Source: Halichoerus grypus (Eukaryota; Chordata; Mammalia; Carnivora; Phocidae). Taken from it: a stretch of DNA of 64,000 nt. The notes beneath the pieces are model-generated. The model was not told the origin of the DNA and did not search any database. It saw only the letters and a list, made by a program, of their open reading frames with translations. Position numbers and translations under genes: made by a program. The stretch is taken from the NCBI RefSeq assembly GCF_964656455.1, contig NC_135714.1, positions 128,458,131 through 128,522,130 of the forward strand, given 5' to 3'. Shown here piece by piece: positions 23,071-36,199 of the stretch. Position 1 is the first letter of the stretch; the number at the start of each line of letters is the position of its first letter.

Positions 23071-23727
23071 CCCAGACTGAAATTGGAAGTATAGCTTACC
23101 ATAAACCTTATTGCTACTATAAACCAGTACTTAGTAAACTTTAAAAAACACAACCAATTCTAGGTGTTCTGAAAACAATCTTTATGTAAATTCATGGTAG
23201 GTATATGTTCTCTATGCTGAATCTACCTCAAGTTAGTACACCCAGCACTAAACTAAGAAAACAGGAAGTATTAAGGGATAAACAGGCAATGCTGTATAAA
23301 TAAAACAATTCATTTATAAATAATAATGAATGGTCACTCCACACCACAGTAACTTCAGATGATTAGAGAATAAATACTTCACTTTGAGGATTACTGACTG
23401 GCAGTGTGTTGCTGGTGTATGTCAGGATTATTCATCACCCTGACAGTAATATTAACCACAATCCATTTCAGTTACTTCAGTTTATCATATTCTGACTAAT
23501 GTTAAAAAATAATGTCATTGAAGGCTGCTTAAATTAAGTGTAAGGTTAACCTCTGTTAGAGTCATTTAAAAACTTCTACTAGAAGGTAGCTTCTAGTAGA
23601 AAGCCAAATCTGCTATACGGAGTGCTAATACTTAGCAAAGGTAAATTTTAACAACAGTCACACAAAACAGATTGTATCCCTGATTTAAAATCAAAACTTC
23701 AGCAAATCTTGTAAATGCACCACAACC

Positions 23728-23764
23728 TCTCTCTCTCTATATATATATATACATATGTATGTAT
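23728..23764. repeat. Compound CT/AT/ATGT microsatellite
   Basis: CT units, then AT units, then GTAT units, run together over about 37 bases. Confidence 0.9.
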
Positions 23765-24190
23765 GTTCACACTTTGCTGAACTTATTTAACATTTTGAGG
23801 AAAGAGTTGCACAACCATATTTTAAACTAAATACATCACACTGAACAAATAATAATTTAAAGTTTAAGAAGGTCAGTGTATCCATGAAAATTTTTCTTCA
23901 GTATCATATAATTACAGAATACTACATTTAAAAATATATAAATAGCAGTTGCTATAAGACCCCCCCATCACCAATTAAGTAATTGAGAAGGGTCCCTTAC
24001 TAATAAATGAAAGCAGACTCAGTTAATGTGTTATCTAAGTCCAAAGATTTCCTACTCTAGTCCTCTAATTTTATCTTCCTAGGCTACTTTCCCCTATCAT
24101 TTTGATGTGTCTTTTAAAAACCATCTGCACTAATATTCTACTTTCTATAGCATCATTTTCCTTTTTCTATTAATGTGATAGTTTTCTTTT

Positions 24191-24713
24191 TTTTTAAATT
24201 TTTTTATTGTTATGTTAATCCCCATACATTACATCATTAGTTTTAGATATAGTGTTCCATGATTCATTGTTTGTGCATAACACCCAGTGCTCCATGCAGA
24301 ACGTGCCCTCCTCAATACCCATCACCAGGCTAACCCATCCTCCCACCCCCCTCCCCTCTAGAACCCTCAGTTTGTTTTTTAGAGTCCATCGTCTCTCATG
24401 GTTCTTCTCCCCCTCCGATTTCCCCCCCTTCATTCTTCCCCTCCTGCTACATTCTTCTTCTTTTTTTTCTTTCTTAACATATATTGCATTATTTGTTTCA
24501 GAGGTATAGATCTGAGATTCAACAGTCTTGCACAATTCACAGCGCTTACCAGAGCACATACCCTCCCCAGTGTCCATCACCCAGTCACCCCATCCCTCCC
24601 ACCCCACCCCCCACTCCAGCAACCCTCAGTTTGTTTCCTGAGATTAAGAATTCCTCATATCAGTGAGGTCGTATGATACATGTCTTTCTCTGTTTGACTT
24701 ATTTCGCTCAGCA
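24191..24713 (-). mobile_element. Young carnivore L1, 523-bp 5'-truncated copy
   Basis: Minus orientation; ends (at the low coordinate) with the A-tail read as a T-run. It covers the 3' UTR and the last few ORF2 bases ('ATTTCGCTCAGCATAATG' is the reverse complement of the ORF2 end). A perfect 17-bp duplication TAATGTGATAGTTTTCT flanks it at 24174-24190 and 24714-24730, which marks a young insertion. The minus-strand 135-aa ORF and the plus-strand 85-92 aa ORFs in this stretch are frames through the tail, not genes. Confidence 0.96.
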
Positions 24714-25409
24714 TAATGTGATAGTTTTCTATTACCTCTGTGAGGACCTTTACTCTGATTTTGTTTTTAAGGCTTCTTCTGTTTCCTAAATTGTCTTTGT
24801 TTCTTCTGGTTTCTTTTTATTTTTCTATTTGTTTTAGTCTTTCACATTGGAGACTGTCTTTAAATGTTTGCTAACACTTGGTGGTACCTTCAGTTTTGGA
24901 ATGAGGCACAAAAGGGCTGACTGAAGTACATTTAGCCTAAGTAGCACTGTGAGCTGACAAATTTCACTGAAGGGAAATCAGATGGGCTCCAAGTAGGATC
25001 CCCAAATGTTAACATTTTTTAGGTCTTTTCTCTTGAGCCAGTCAATATATCCAAAGAGTAATACAATCTTCTGTCTTAAAGGGTGGGGCTGGTATAAGCC
25101 TAGCTGCCAAAGCTCTGATAGCATGACGGCAAAAGGGGTCTGGGGGTTTTCACTATTTGGTACTTAAAGCTTTCAGTTCATCCCCCTGTTTTCCATTCCT
25201 TCCCATCAACCCCTCCTCTGCTGTTCTTGGTGTTCTCAAATAAGAAACTTCTCTGGTATAATTTCTCCAAAAAGTATATACCTCTTCCCTTTTGCCAAGA
25301 TAAAGGAAAGAGTGGCTGGATTTTGGAAAGAAGTGGACATCCATGCAAGTATTCAATCTAAAATACTCTTTCCACTTATCCCTAAAGTCTACCAGTTCAC
25401 TGACAGGGA

Positions 25410-25580
25410 CAGATCTGAGATCCCAGCCTTAACACTTGGAAAATGTGTGAACTTGGAGAGTTCCTTAACCTCACTGTATCTTAGTTTCCTTATCTGTGAA
25501 ATAAAGATAATAACACATTCCTTATAGTATTGTTGAGGGGATAAAAGGAGATAGCGTATGTAAAATGTTTGTTTACAAAG
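25410..25580 (+). mobile_element. MIR SINE
   Basis: Good MIR order: 'GTGTGAACTTGGAGAGTTCC', 'TTAACCTCACTGTATCTTAG', 'TTTCCTTATCTGTGAAATA', 'GATAATAACACATTCCTTA'. Ancient, non-coding. Confidence 0.75.
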
Positions 25581-25594
25581 GAAGGCACCTACTA

Positions 25595-25740
25595 GGGCTT
25601 CCCTCACAATCTAACAAATATATTCTAAACTTTCCCCACATCATTCTTCTGCTGATTAGATTGTAAATTCCCCAAGGCAAGGGATATAATTCATATCAAA
25701 CTCTCCAACATCAATGTGGCATACAATAGCATCCATATTT
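25595..25740 (+). mobile_element. L2 LINE 3' fragment
   Basis: 'TAGATTGTAAATTCCCCAAG' followed by 'GCAAGGGATATAATTCATAT' matches the L2 3' end ('ATGTAAGCTCC.TGAGGGCAGGGA'). Short and diverged. Confidence 0.5.
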
Positions 25741-27389
25741 GATGCCAAGATTAAAATACTTTAAATATATTTTATCAGCCAAAAAAAAAAATCCAAGCAT
25801 GGAGTAATTATTAATTTCTTTCTCTGTATTTACCTTTTACTGAAATGCTTTAAGATCCATTATTTACTGTTGTAAAATCCTAAGGTTTTTTTTTTAAAAA
25901 AAAAAACTGAATTCCTTTAGTCTGACTGAAGCCTAATAAATTAAAAAAAAAAAAAAAAAGAAAAGGTTATAACACCTATGGTATTTCAACAATATTCCCC
26001 TCCCCCTCCCAAAACAGTGTTCTTTTCCCTCTGGGACATCTAGATGGTATACTGATTCCTGGTATATCTGTTACAGAACAGGACTAAAAGGACTGGCATT
26101 CGTCAGAAACAGCACTTAAAACTTAAAGAGATAAAGAAGTGCTGTCTGATCAACAACAGTTAAATGTCGGTAGTCAATTCCAGGTCAAGATGAAGCTGTA
26201 TATTAAATGTGTGGGTTAGGGAGAAACATCTTACATATAAAAATACACAACCAAATGTAAAAGATAAATGAGGAACACAAAGAAAATCACCTACTTTTCC
26301 TTTGAAGAAAGAGAGAGAAGAAGAAACAATAAATACTAAGGACAAATAATGGCAACTCATCAGCAAATAAGTAAATTCAAGAGTTTTGTAAATTCAGTTC
26401 TCTTAAGTTATCTGAGAATTTACTCTTTCGAAACATTTTGATCCAGACTAGGGCATCGGAAGCTGCTAGTTTAACAGAGTTGTGAATGGTACAGCATTAT
26501 AACATAGGTTGGAAAAAAAATTATGATTTATTAGGGCTTGGATCAAAAATTAAAATTCAGTTTGAAGATATGATCATAGTAAATTCTCCTTTAATTCCTA
26601 CACTGCAAGGAAGACTCAGGCAATCCTGGTGCAGGTTCATTTTCCCCTAATGTTTAATTTTCTTGTTTTTGCACTTCTGAACCAAAAGAACAGCTTACGT
26701 TGCTCTTGCACTATAAAGCTGAAGAATGGATGATTTTTCTTTTCCCTCTACCTCAAACTCTCTTTTAGGATTTTCCTTCATTTTAAGAATGTAAGCTCCA
26801 ATTTTTAAAAAATAGAACACTTGCTTATACCTTAGCCATTTCTGCTTTTTTACCCCAACCTTCATTTTATTTTTTAGTAGGATAGTAACTACCTTGTTCT
26901 TTCGAATTTCCAGAAACTAAGAGTCTCTGGCACACAATTATTATTCAATAAACAAACGAAAAAATAAATGAATACTCAAGTTGTAACATCAGGGATTCAA
27001 CAGTTTTAGCCAAACATTCAGCTTTTTCATAAAACAGGCTTACTAAAAAAAAGCTTAGAGAATAACCTGGAACAAACACAGTAAGAGGAGCAATTTGGAA
27101 AAGCTTTCCTTTTTAAAGCAAAGGAATGCTGATTACATTTTACCATGTTTCAGCACGAGAGGTGAAAGGCAACTTGACAAAATAACATTAAAACAGACTC
27201 AGAAATTGATGCCAAAAGTAAAGGCAGTGCAGCACCCTGCAATACTTCTCAGACATTCTGGGCCCAAACTTTTAGTAAGAAATATGTCACTTTAAACCAT
27301 AACCCAGTGCACACATGTATGTACACACACACACAGCGTAAGCCAAAGATTCATACATAATGTACACTGATATTTCTTTTTTTATGTTA

Positions 27390-27790
27390 TGCTATGTCAT
27401 TCATTTTTTTCTCTATAATATCTATTTATTTATTTAGAGTGTAGTTGACATACAATATTACATTAGTTTCAGGTATACAACTTAGTGATTTGACAAAGTT
27501 TATACATTATGCTAGTTTGCTACAAGTGTAGGTACGTACCATCTGTTCTAATACGTCGCTATTTACAGTATCATTGACCGTGTTCCTTATGCTGTGCCTT
27601 TTATATCCCCATGACTTATTCATTCCATACCTGGAAGGCTGGATCTCCCGCTCTCCTACACCCATTCTGCCCAACCCCCACCTCCTTCCCTTCTGGCAGC
27701 CTTCAGTTTGTTCTCTACATTTATAGGTTTGATTCTGTTTTTTGTTTATTTGGTTTTTGTTTGTTTTGTTGTTCCATATTCACTACTTTT
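27390..27790 (-). mobile_element. Old L1 (L1MA/L1MB-type) 3' UTR fragment
   Basis: Reverse complement of an L1 3' UTR: 'TAGTTGACATACAATATTAC', 'ATTAGTTTCAGGTATACAAC', 'TATGCTGTGCCTTTTATATC', 'CCTTCAGTTTGTTCTCTACA'. Closely parallel to 46920-47320. The small plus-strand ORFs here are repeat frames. Confidence 0.8.
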
Positions 27791-27844
27791 TAAATTGTTC
27801 TATTCATTTTTTAAAATGTTAGTTGTAAACTGCAGTTTGAAAAA

Positions 27845-28070
27845 CACTGGCTTAGTGTTTAAATTCTGGTGCCAGCCACTACCTGTGTGACCTTGTACAA
27901 CCTGCTTAACTTCATAGTGCCTCAGTTTCTGTCTCTGTAAAAGACAGGAAATAATGTGACCTACCTTATAAGGGCTTTGTGAGGGTTAAAAAAGTTAACA
28001 CATGTAATATACTTAGATAAGAGCCTGACAAAAATAAGTCCTCAATAAATATTAGTTAACAATAATAAAG
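27845..28070 (+). mobile_element. MIR SINE, nearly full length
   Basis: 'AAATTCTGGTGCCAGCCACT', 'ACCTGTGTGACCTTGTACAA', 'GCCTCAGTTTCTGTCTCTGT', and the tail 'GTCCTCAATAAATATTAG'. The best-preserved MIR in the window. Confidence 0.85.
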
Positions 28071-31000
28071 TGACATGTTCCCAGCTTCTGAAATCTATAG
28101 TGAACTTTTCATTTGGTAGCTAATGGTTATCAACTGCATTTCAATGTAAGAACAAACTCATTTTTTAGAACAGGTATTCAGGTTATGGTACATATACATA
28201 TTAAATAATTATGTGAATCAATTAAAAGAGAAATAATGGCCTCAGATTATCTGGATTTTCCTCTCTTAGAAAACTGGTTTACACAATTTCCTACTAAGGG
28301 AAATAAAAGAAATCACAGTGGCAAAGAAAATCTTTCTAATCTACAAAGAAAGCCCTGATACTGAAACGTTCTGCCATCATAATTTGTTTTTATGATATGA
28401 CATTTTATAAATATGTTCCTGTCCTAATTATAATTTCTTATAAAGAAAAGACAAACAGAAAATGTTCATTCCTATCTCTCCCAAGGAGGGTGTCAAAATA
28501 TAAAAATGTATAATTATAAAACATAGATTAATGTCACTCCCAAGTCCATGCACGGTTAGATCTGTCTTCTCATCAGTCAGAATTGTAGACCAGTGATGAA
28601 ACAACTGGGAAACTGAAGGAAAAAAATCAACTTCAAAATTCATTCCTACTTTTTTCAGCTTTGAAAGAATAAATTAAACAATTATGTTAAATGAGGGCTT
28701 TCTCAATACATATAAAAAATTAATTTTCATCAGATTTTCGGACTCTTTGATCTTCTATACAGACTATATTCGATCTTTTCAACAGACTGACAATATTAAT
28801 TTGAAATTATTATAAGGAGATATTGTGCATAAAATAAAAGTTTATACCTTCAAGAAGACATTTTTTACATCTTCCATTGAACCCTTTTCATAAAGAATGA
28901 TCAGAAAAATAATATAGAAGAAAGGGTGTTGATTATATTAATTCAGTTTCAGAAAGAAAATTCCCTGTGCAACATGGAAGAAATTACCAAGTAAAATTGT
29001 AGCTTTGTATCAAAGCTGCTAAAACTCCTCTGAAAAACAGCATTGAGAAAATTAAATGGACATAAATATGCATAAATAATTCAATACATTTTAAAGTCAG
29101 TCAGGGTATATAATCTATTAAAGAATGGGGATAAGATCTGTTTACATTTTAAATTAAGCTTTGCACAGAATGTTTTCTACAATTTCACAAGTTTCACAAC
29201 AAATAGTAATGTTTGCTAAATGTATACTATGGGAAAAATTTTAATATAATTCTCTTATAATCATTGTTCATACAGATACAACTCATCTTATGTATGAGAT
29301 GTATCCCTGAAATATGCGTATAAACAGATATCTGAAAACTGAATCACACTGTAAACATTATGGAAGATTTTAATGCCAAAAGGAATGAGATACTTTTATA
29401 CAGTAAATAATTACTATGACTTTATACATGCAAAGCACAATTTTCAAAAATTTAACATGCTTATTTCACTTAAAATAATGTAGTTAATTCCAAACTCACT
29501 TATTTCCATCAATATTTAATGAAAACAATTAGTACTAGAATTCCATCTTCTTGAACTTGAATGACTTTTATGGCATTTGAACTGCCGCTGCTTTATAAGT
29601 TATAAGATATGTGGCTGAGTGTTAGAGCTTCCCACTTCTTCCCAGCCCTGCTAATTACACTACTATTCATTATTCAACTGTGTGTCCTTCAGTTCTTGTT
29701 GAAAGCATTCTTTATAAATATTCTTTCCTGAGCCCAAAGTACAAATCTCTCACAAAATCTCACAAAATATAAAAAAGGGTACCATTACTACAATCAAAGG
29801 CACTAAATCATCAAAATTATTTTTTATGCCTTTATATAGTGGATATGGACGTATATGGGAAGACTAATGAAAGCAACTCCTTTAGTTTTAAGGACCTCTA
29901 CCAGTTTTATAAATCTTAACAAAATAAAAAGAGCAAAATTACTATTGGTCATCTAGTGGGGCATAAAAACAGCCTTATTTATCATATACAGAATATAAAT
30001 TACAAAGGCATTAGTTAAAACAGTATTTTACCCACCCAACAAAAGAATTTGGCAAGTTCCTTAGAAATAGCTGTAACATATAAATAAAATTCAATTTTAA
30101 TAAAGGATTCTATTTAGCTGGCAAATAATGCATTATGGCATTTTGCTGGTATTATTTTAATGAATTCTCACAATGAAAGAAACCATGTAGCCTACACTAA
30201 AAAAAAAAACCAAAAACCTGCTTTGGGTGCTTTCCTCTGGTCATGTAAGATTTTAGTGGGATAGAGAACCAAGACAAGAGGCAGAGAATAGAGGCAGTTG
30301 GCAAAGAACAGTGGTAGGAGGAGGCAACAGGGCTACTGGCGCTCTTGTTCAGGTACACTGATGGCAGAAGACGGCGGCACAGCCTCAGCAGGAATATCCA
30401 AATAGCCTCCCACTTATCACCAGTAGAAACTGTCCTATCAGGACAGAAACACGCACCCTGTCCACAATCCATCTTACTACCACTGGATCTTGAAGAGCCC
30501 ACCAAAAAACCCTCTAAAAAACAACAACAACAAAAATCTTCAGTGCTTAAATAGAAGTCCAAACTGAAGGACTCAGTTTAAAAAATTTTTTAAAAGGTAA
30601 TTCTTCTAGAACTCTAGAAAGGTTATTTATTTAAATGTAATTTATTTTGTGAAGCAAATTTTACATTTTAACAAATTAAATGAGTGAAAATAAGATTTTT
30701 ACTTTTATGTACATAAAATTCAAATAATGGAAAGAGAGTAGGATATAATAGCCTGAGAATTGAGGAGCTGGTAAGTTTTTATTATTGACCTATGGCATGA
30801 CTCACTATACATATCAAACTAATACACAATCCTCAATCATTCGATTAGAGAGTTTTACAGATTCCAGTGAAATAGTACAGGGTCTTAGAACAAATATACC
30901 TAAATGTAAGTAAGGCTTTCCTTTTTCTAAAAAGGCAAAACAAAACAAAACCAAAAACCTCACAAAACCACCATTTATCCATTTATTATTCCTCCTAGTC

Positions 31001-31279
31001 AATGGATCACCTGTGAAATTCTGCTATTCATTAGCAGATCTGGGCCAGATTTAGCTGCTCTTGGTAATACTCAGTCATGTGTTTGTGGTCAGCTGAGGGT
31101 TGGCTTAAGATGGCTGCTGCTGATACAATCTAGCCACCTCCATGTGCTAGTCACATCTCTCTGCAGCTTAACCTGGCCATGTTAGGGACGTGTTCTCAAG
31201 GTGATCCCAGAGAAGCAGAAGAAACAGATGATTCTAGAACTGGGCCAGAAAACATAAGGGTTAAGACCGGAGCATTCTG

Positions 31280-32660
31280 TCAGACCAGAGAGCATGGAAG
31301 TTATCAAAGACTGTACTAAGATTGTATCAAAATAACTCAGGAGCAACTTAAAGAAGCTCCCTGTGGTCAAAAGCAGGAACAAATGAATGAACATCAATGA
31401 AAATAATAACTGCAATGGACTGAAACATCAAATACATGTAAGTCTGTGAGCTCATAAAGATGTTTTTTAAAAAGTTAGGTCCCATTGGAAGATGTTAGGA
31501 ATGAGTCACTGTTTTGAAAAACAATGTAAAAAGAGAGAAAAAAAATCAAACTTTTATTCTGCCTTTCCAAAGCAATGTACCATTGAATCACCTAGTAGTA
31601 GATGAAGGGAAGTATCTCATTATAGAAGGACTCTCAAAAATAAATGAAATTAAAGTGAGAGAATGTAAATATCATGATTTTGCTATGATTATACAACCAC
31701 TGATTCCAAGTATTAAATATCAATGGCAACTAACATCACAAAAAGATAAGTAAAGAAGATATTACATGCCCTCTGAGAGAAAAATGCAAAAACTTCCTAT
31801 GAAACAGTCTTGCCACAAATATCCAATCTGAATTCTATCAACCTCTGGAACCAACTACCAATTTATAAGAAATATAGAAGATGGAGAAACCTGTTAGACT
31901 ATTCCACAGGGACGCAATAAGCAAAATCCAGACTGTGAGAAAAGATACAAGACAAACCATGTTTCTTCAACTGATAAATTGGAAAGAAAGAAAAGATGAA
32001 AGAGAAACCTACAGAAGAGACTTAAGACTTAATCAGTATCAACTGATTGAACTGTGTGGTGCTTATTTGGATCCTGATATGAATAAACACACTAAAAAAA
32101 ATTATGGAAGTTGTAATTCAATTGGAAATGTGATACTAGGCTTTTGATGATATTAAGAAATTATTGCTAATATTTTAGGTTTGCTAATGGTATTACGGTT
32201 ATGCTTTAAAAGGGACTTTATTCTTTTTTAAAGATTTTATTTATTTATTCATGAGACAGAGAGAGAGAGAGGCAGAGGCAGAGGGAGAAGCAGGCTCCCC
32301 GCACAGTAGGGAACCTGATGCGGGACTCAATCCCAGGACCCTGGGATCATAACCTGAGCCGAAGGCAAACGCTTAACTGACTGAGCCACCCAGGTGCCCT
32401 AAAAAGGGACCTTAAAAAGAAGTACATATTGAAATATTTATGAATAGAATGATATGATGTCTAGGATTTGCTTCAAAGTAATATGAGAAAGCAGAAAGAC
32501 ATGAATATAAAAATAAAGTAAGAGTAACCATGAGTTGATAATTACTGAGCAGGGCTACTAGTTGATGTAAATTTATTGTGCTAATTTGTCTACTTTTGTA
32601 TATGCTTGAAATTCTCTATGATAAAAAGCTAAAAAGAAATATAACCTTATTCTATATTAT
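31280..32660 (+). mobile_element. Old LINE-like repeat, 3' end
   Basis: A long diverged repeat whose last part reads 'GATGATATTAAGAAATTATT', 'TGATATGATGTCTAGGATTT', 'CCATGAGTTGATAATTACTG' and 'GCTTGAAATTCTCTATGATA' followed by AAAAAGC. This is a common mammalian repeat 3' end, which I place with old L1M or HAL1-type LINEs from memory. The subfamily and the 5' border are uncertain. The 79- and 88-aa ORFs inside it (31514-31753, 31881-32147) are likely remnants, not genes. A CanSINE interrupts it. Confidence 0.45.
32222..32400 (-). mobile_element. CanSINE nested in the old repeat
   Basis: Full-length minus-orientation SINE with head 'GACTGAGCCACCCAGGTGCC'. The duplication AAAAGGGAC is present on both sides (about 32208-32216 and 32402-32410). 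Sense to LRBA. Confidence 0.93.
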
Positions 32661-32766
32661 AAAATGATGATTCAGGAATATTCTATTTATTGATAATCTA
32701 GGACAGAAAAGGAAAGTTCTTGAAGAACCTAAGATATGGGAAAATACTTAGAAAGTTAACAAACAG

Positions 32767-32949
32767 GGACGCCTGGGTGGCTCAGTTGGTTAAGCGGCTG
32801 CCTTCGGGCCAGGTCATGATCCCAGGGTCCTGGGATCGAGTCTCATATCGGACTCCTTGCTCAGCAGGGAGCCTGCTTCTCTCTCTCTCTCTCCCTCTGC
32901 TTGTGCTCTCTCTGTCAAATAAATAAAATCTTTAAAAAAAAAATAAAAC
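32767..32949 (+). mobile_element. CanSINE with perfect 17-bp duplication
   Basis: Plus orientation; head 'CGCCTGGGTGGCTCAGTTGG', tail 'CAAATAAATAAAATCTTT' plus an A-run. The duplication AGAAAGTTAACAAACAG is perfect (32750-32766 and 32950-32966), which marks one of the youngest insertions here. A useful presence/absence marker between carnivore species. Confidence 0.97.
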
Positions 32950-33279
32950 AGAAAGTTAACAAACAGTGTGATGTATGTATATGAGTATACAAATATAAAA
33001 TGTAATCATTCCTTATTGATATGTGGTAAATAAGGAGTAATTTTTGCTTATTTATATGTTTTACATTTAAACAATTGAATACAGTTAATATTTTATAACT
33101 TGGGGAAAATGTCATGTATATTATATCATTTAACACATTTAGTGAATGGCAGGCCCTGTGCTAGGCATGAGAGAAATAATGGTGAACAAGAACTCTCTCA
33201 TATGGAGTTCAGTGGGGGAGACAAAAAGAATCAAAACAAGTAGGTAGAAGGATATATAAAATGCAGGACTCTGAGGGAC

Positions 33280-33470
33280 TCTGAGAAACAAACTGAGGGT
33301 TCTAGAGGGGAGGGGGTGGGGGGATGGGTTAGCCTGGTGATGGGTATTAAAGAGGGCACGTATTGAATGGAGCACTGGGTGTTATACGCAAACAATGAAT
33401 CATGGAACACGACATCAAAAACTAATGATGTGTAATGTATGGTGATTAACATAATAAAATTTAAAAAAAA
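33280..33470 (+). mobile_element. Young carnivore L1, 3' tail only
   Basis: Same subfamily as 13178: 'ACTCTGAGAAACAAACTGAG', 'GAGCACTGGGTGTTATACGC', 'CAATGAATCATGGAACAC', A-rich tail. 'GGACTCTGA' is repeated just at the start (33267-33284). The duplication is not clear. The minus-strand ORFs of 73-78 aa are repeat frames. Confidence 0.9.
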
Positions 33471-34074
33471 ATAGGATATTTCAGGTGCTATGAAAGAAAC
33501 AGAGCAGAATATCAGGGAAGAAAAATAGTAATGGTCTCCATAAGGAGGTGACCTACAGGACTAGAGTCAGCCACTCACCAAGTAGGACATGAACATTAAA
33601 GGCAGAGAAAGCAAAACTCTGAATTGGGAAAGAATAATTCTAAGTCAAAAAAGGTTTAATCACTGGATTTATATCATTCGAAATTAGATTTAAAGAAGAT
33701 TCATTTTGTGGTAGTGAGTGAGGATTAGACCAGGGTAAGAGGCGGCAAAGAGATCAGATAGGACACCTGGAGTAGTGTACAGGTACTTGTCTTTTTTATC
33801 CAAGTGCTGGTGAGGAGTGTCCATGATACTAACACCCTTTAAAGAAGTTAATATTTTAGAATAATGTCTTCCTAAAAAAGAATACAACTGTCAATACTTT
33901 TAACTGTTACCAGCTTTATCATGCTTTTTTCAAAAATCTTCAATTTAAATTCTAAATTCAAGTTTAAATTTCACTTTGAGAAAATGAAAATACATTTAAA
34001 AGATAAATATATTAAAGTTAGTTATATTAAAGATTTTTAGAAAGTAATGTGAAAATTAAAGATAATCAAATTCA

Positions 34075-34293
<219 letters not shown>

Positions 34294-34324
34294 TCAGGAG
34301 TATCATTTGCTAAAAATAATAAGA

Positions 34325-34525
34325 ACAACTTAACTTTTTGAGTGCCAGACATTGTTCTCAGTGTTATACATATATTATTTGTTTTGACCCTATAATAAAA
34401 CTATGAAATTATCATCCCCATTTTATGGATGAAAAATTGAAGCACAAAAGGTTAAAAACTTGTCCCAAACCATCTAACTAGTAATGTTCAAATCATATTC
34501 AAATCCAGATACTCTGGCCCCAAGT
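34325..34525 (-). mobile_element. MIR SINE
   Basis: Antisense MIR: 'GAGTGCCAGACATTGTTCTC', 'TTATCATCCCCATTTTATGG', 'ATGAAAAATTGAAGCACAAA', 'GTTAAAAACTTGTCCCAAA'. Clear and nearly full length. Confidence 0.8.
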
Positions 34526-34699
34526 TTATGTTCTGATAAAATATGCTTGGCTATTTTTCATTACTTGAAAGCCTGTACCAAACAAAATATTTTTTATTAA
34601 TACTTAAAAATTTTTTCAATTCTCATAGAGCTTTTCCAAACAAGAATCCTTTCTCTGCCATTAATTAAACAACCAATCAACCAACTAATCAACCAAATA

Positions 34700-34805
34700 T
34701 AAATGACTTAACCTCTCTGGACATTCACTCGTCACCTGTAAAATGAGGGAGTTGTACTAAATAACTCTAAAATTTCTGTGACAGCTTTCAAATTCTATGA
34801 TCCTC
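34700..34805 (+). mobile_element. MIR SINE core fragment
   Basis: 'ATGACTTAACCTCTCTGGAC' and 'CACCTGTAAAATGAGGGAGT' match the MIR core, then 'TTTCAAATTCTATGATCC', a tail seen in some MIR subtypes. Confidence 0.6.
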
Positions 34806-34962
34806 TGAATATAATGCAAAGCCTCATCAATGTTGGCTTCCCCCAGTCCTAAATGCTGCCACATACTCTTCTACACTTCATTTAAACTAATGACATTCAA
34901 TGAGACATTTAGGTCTATTAAAAATATGAATAAAACAAAGGATGAGATAGCCCTTCTATAAA

Positions 34963-35006
34963 TATATATAATATATATATATATATATATTTTATATATA
35001 TATATA
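34963..35006. repeat. (AT)n microsatellite
   Basis: About 44 bases of almost pure alternating A and T with one TTTT interruption; self-complementary, so able to extrude as a hairpin. Confidence 0.93.
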
Positions 35007-36199
35007 CAGCAGTTTTCTGGATATCACCACTTTAAGGAGGCAGCATAGTGGATGAAATCATTCTTTCCAGAGTCAAAACACTAGCATTTGAATCCCAGTT
35101 CCACTATTTACTAGTCTATACTCTACCTTTAGTTAGATTTAATGTGAACAGACTCTTATGGCTAAAATATAAGGGGGACAAGTATATTAATCTTGTTTGA
35201 ATTCCTTTATATTGTATATTCTATCATGTTTTCTCTTCCTCAAATATATACTGATGTCATATCAATATGCAGCTAAATATTACAGTTCTTCAAACAGATC
35301 CTTGGTATCTGAGTCTTCCTTATGATTTGATGTTTTTAACTTTATTTCACTCTATCCATCTTGAGGACTATTAAAGTAACAGAGTTCTTCCTTGACTGAC
35401 CTGGAAACAGTCTTAACAAAACATGAATAACTAGGACAATTTTAATTCAGAGGTCATTATGTCACTACATATTTCTGTCAATTTTAATTCTCCCAGAAAA
35501 AAGTAACCAAATTTAGCAGCAAAACCACTCTATCTTGATTCCCTTCACCCATCTCTCTCCTTCTGATTGAGACATTAGTAAACATGTTAGTAAAATTCTC
35601 ATTTTGCCCCCTCTGTTTAAATGATCAAATTTATTATATGTACAAAAAAAGTATGCACCAGCTCATTGTAAATAGACTTTTATTAATTAAGTTAAACTCT
35701 CTATATAGTTATTGAATGCCTATGACTGTCTTTTGGAAAACGTGCCATGGTATCATGAGAACCTATATGTATCACAGATAACAGTGTAAAAGAAATCTTA
35801 AATAATGTGAGATTCAACCCACCTTCTAGTGTATTTAAAACTATCCAAAACAAATTACTGGTTCTATTCTTTAAAAAGAATATTTGAAGTATGTATCTAA
35901 AAGACACTTTAAGCACAATAGAAGCTATTTGAGGTAGACCATTGCATAAATGTTGCTCCCTAATTATTACTGTGCATTTAATCTATGTGTTAATTGACTT
36001 ATCACATGCTAAATATATCCATTAAGCTTGTTATGTAAGTTTTCTGTTTCTCACTACTACTTAAAAATCCTTTCAGTCACTAATACTTACATAATCTCTA
36101 TTTAGTTCAACATAATTATTCAAACTTTCTTCATTCCTTTCCCTCAACTGGCTGTGAGTTAAACATTCCTTAACTGATAAAATTTAGACTTTTCAATGT

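Noticed and set aside
24215..24622. A 135-aa minus-strand ORF, one of the longer ones
   Set aside because: It lies wholly within the young L1 tail at 24191-24713, which is 3' UTR; nearly the same frame recurs in the other copies of the tail.
30197..30562. A 121-aa minus-strand ORF
   Set aside because: Low-complexity segments (CCCCCF, FFF) and no recognisable domain. Chance frame in an intron; I could not fully exclude a small exon.
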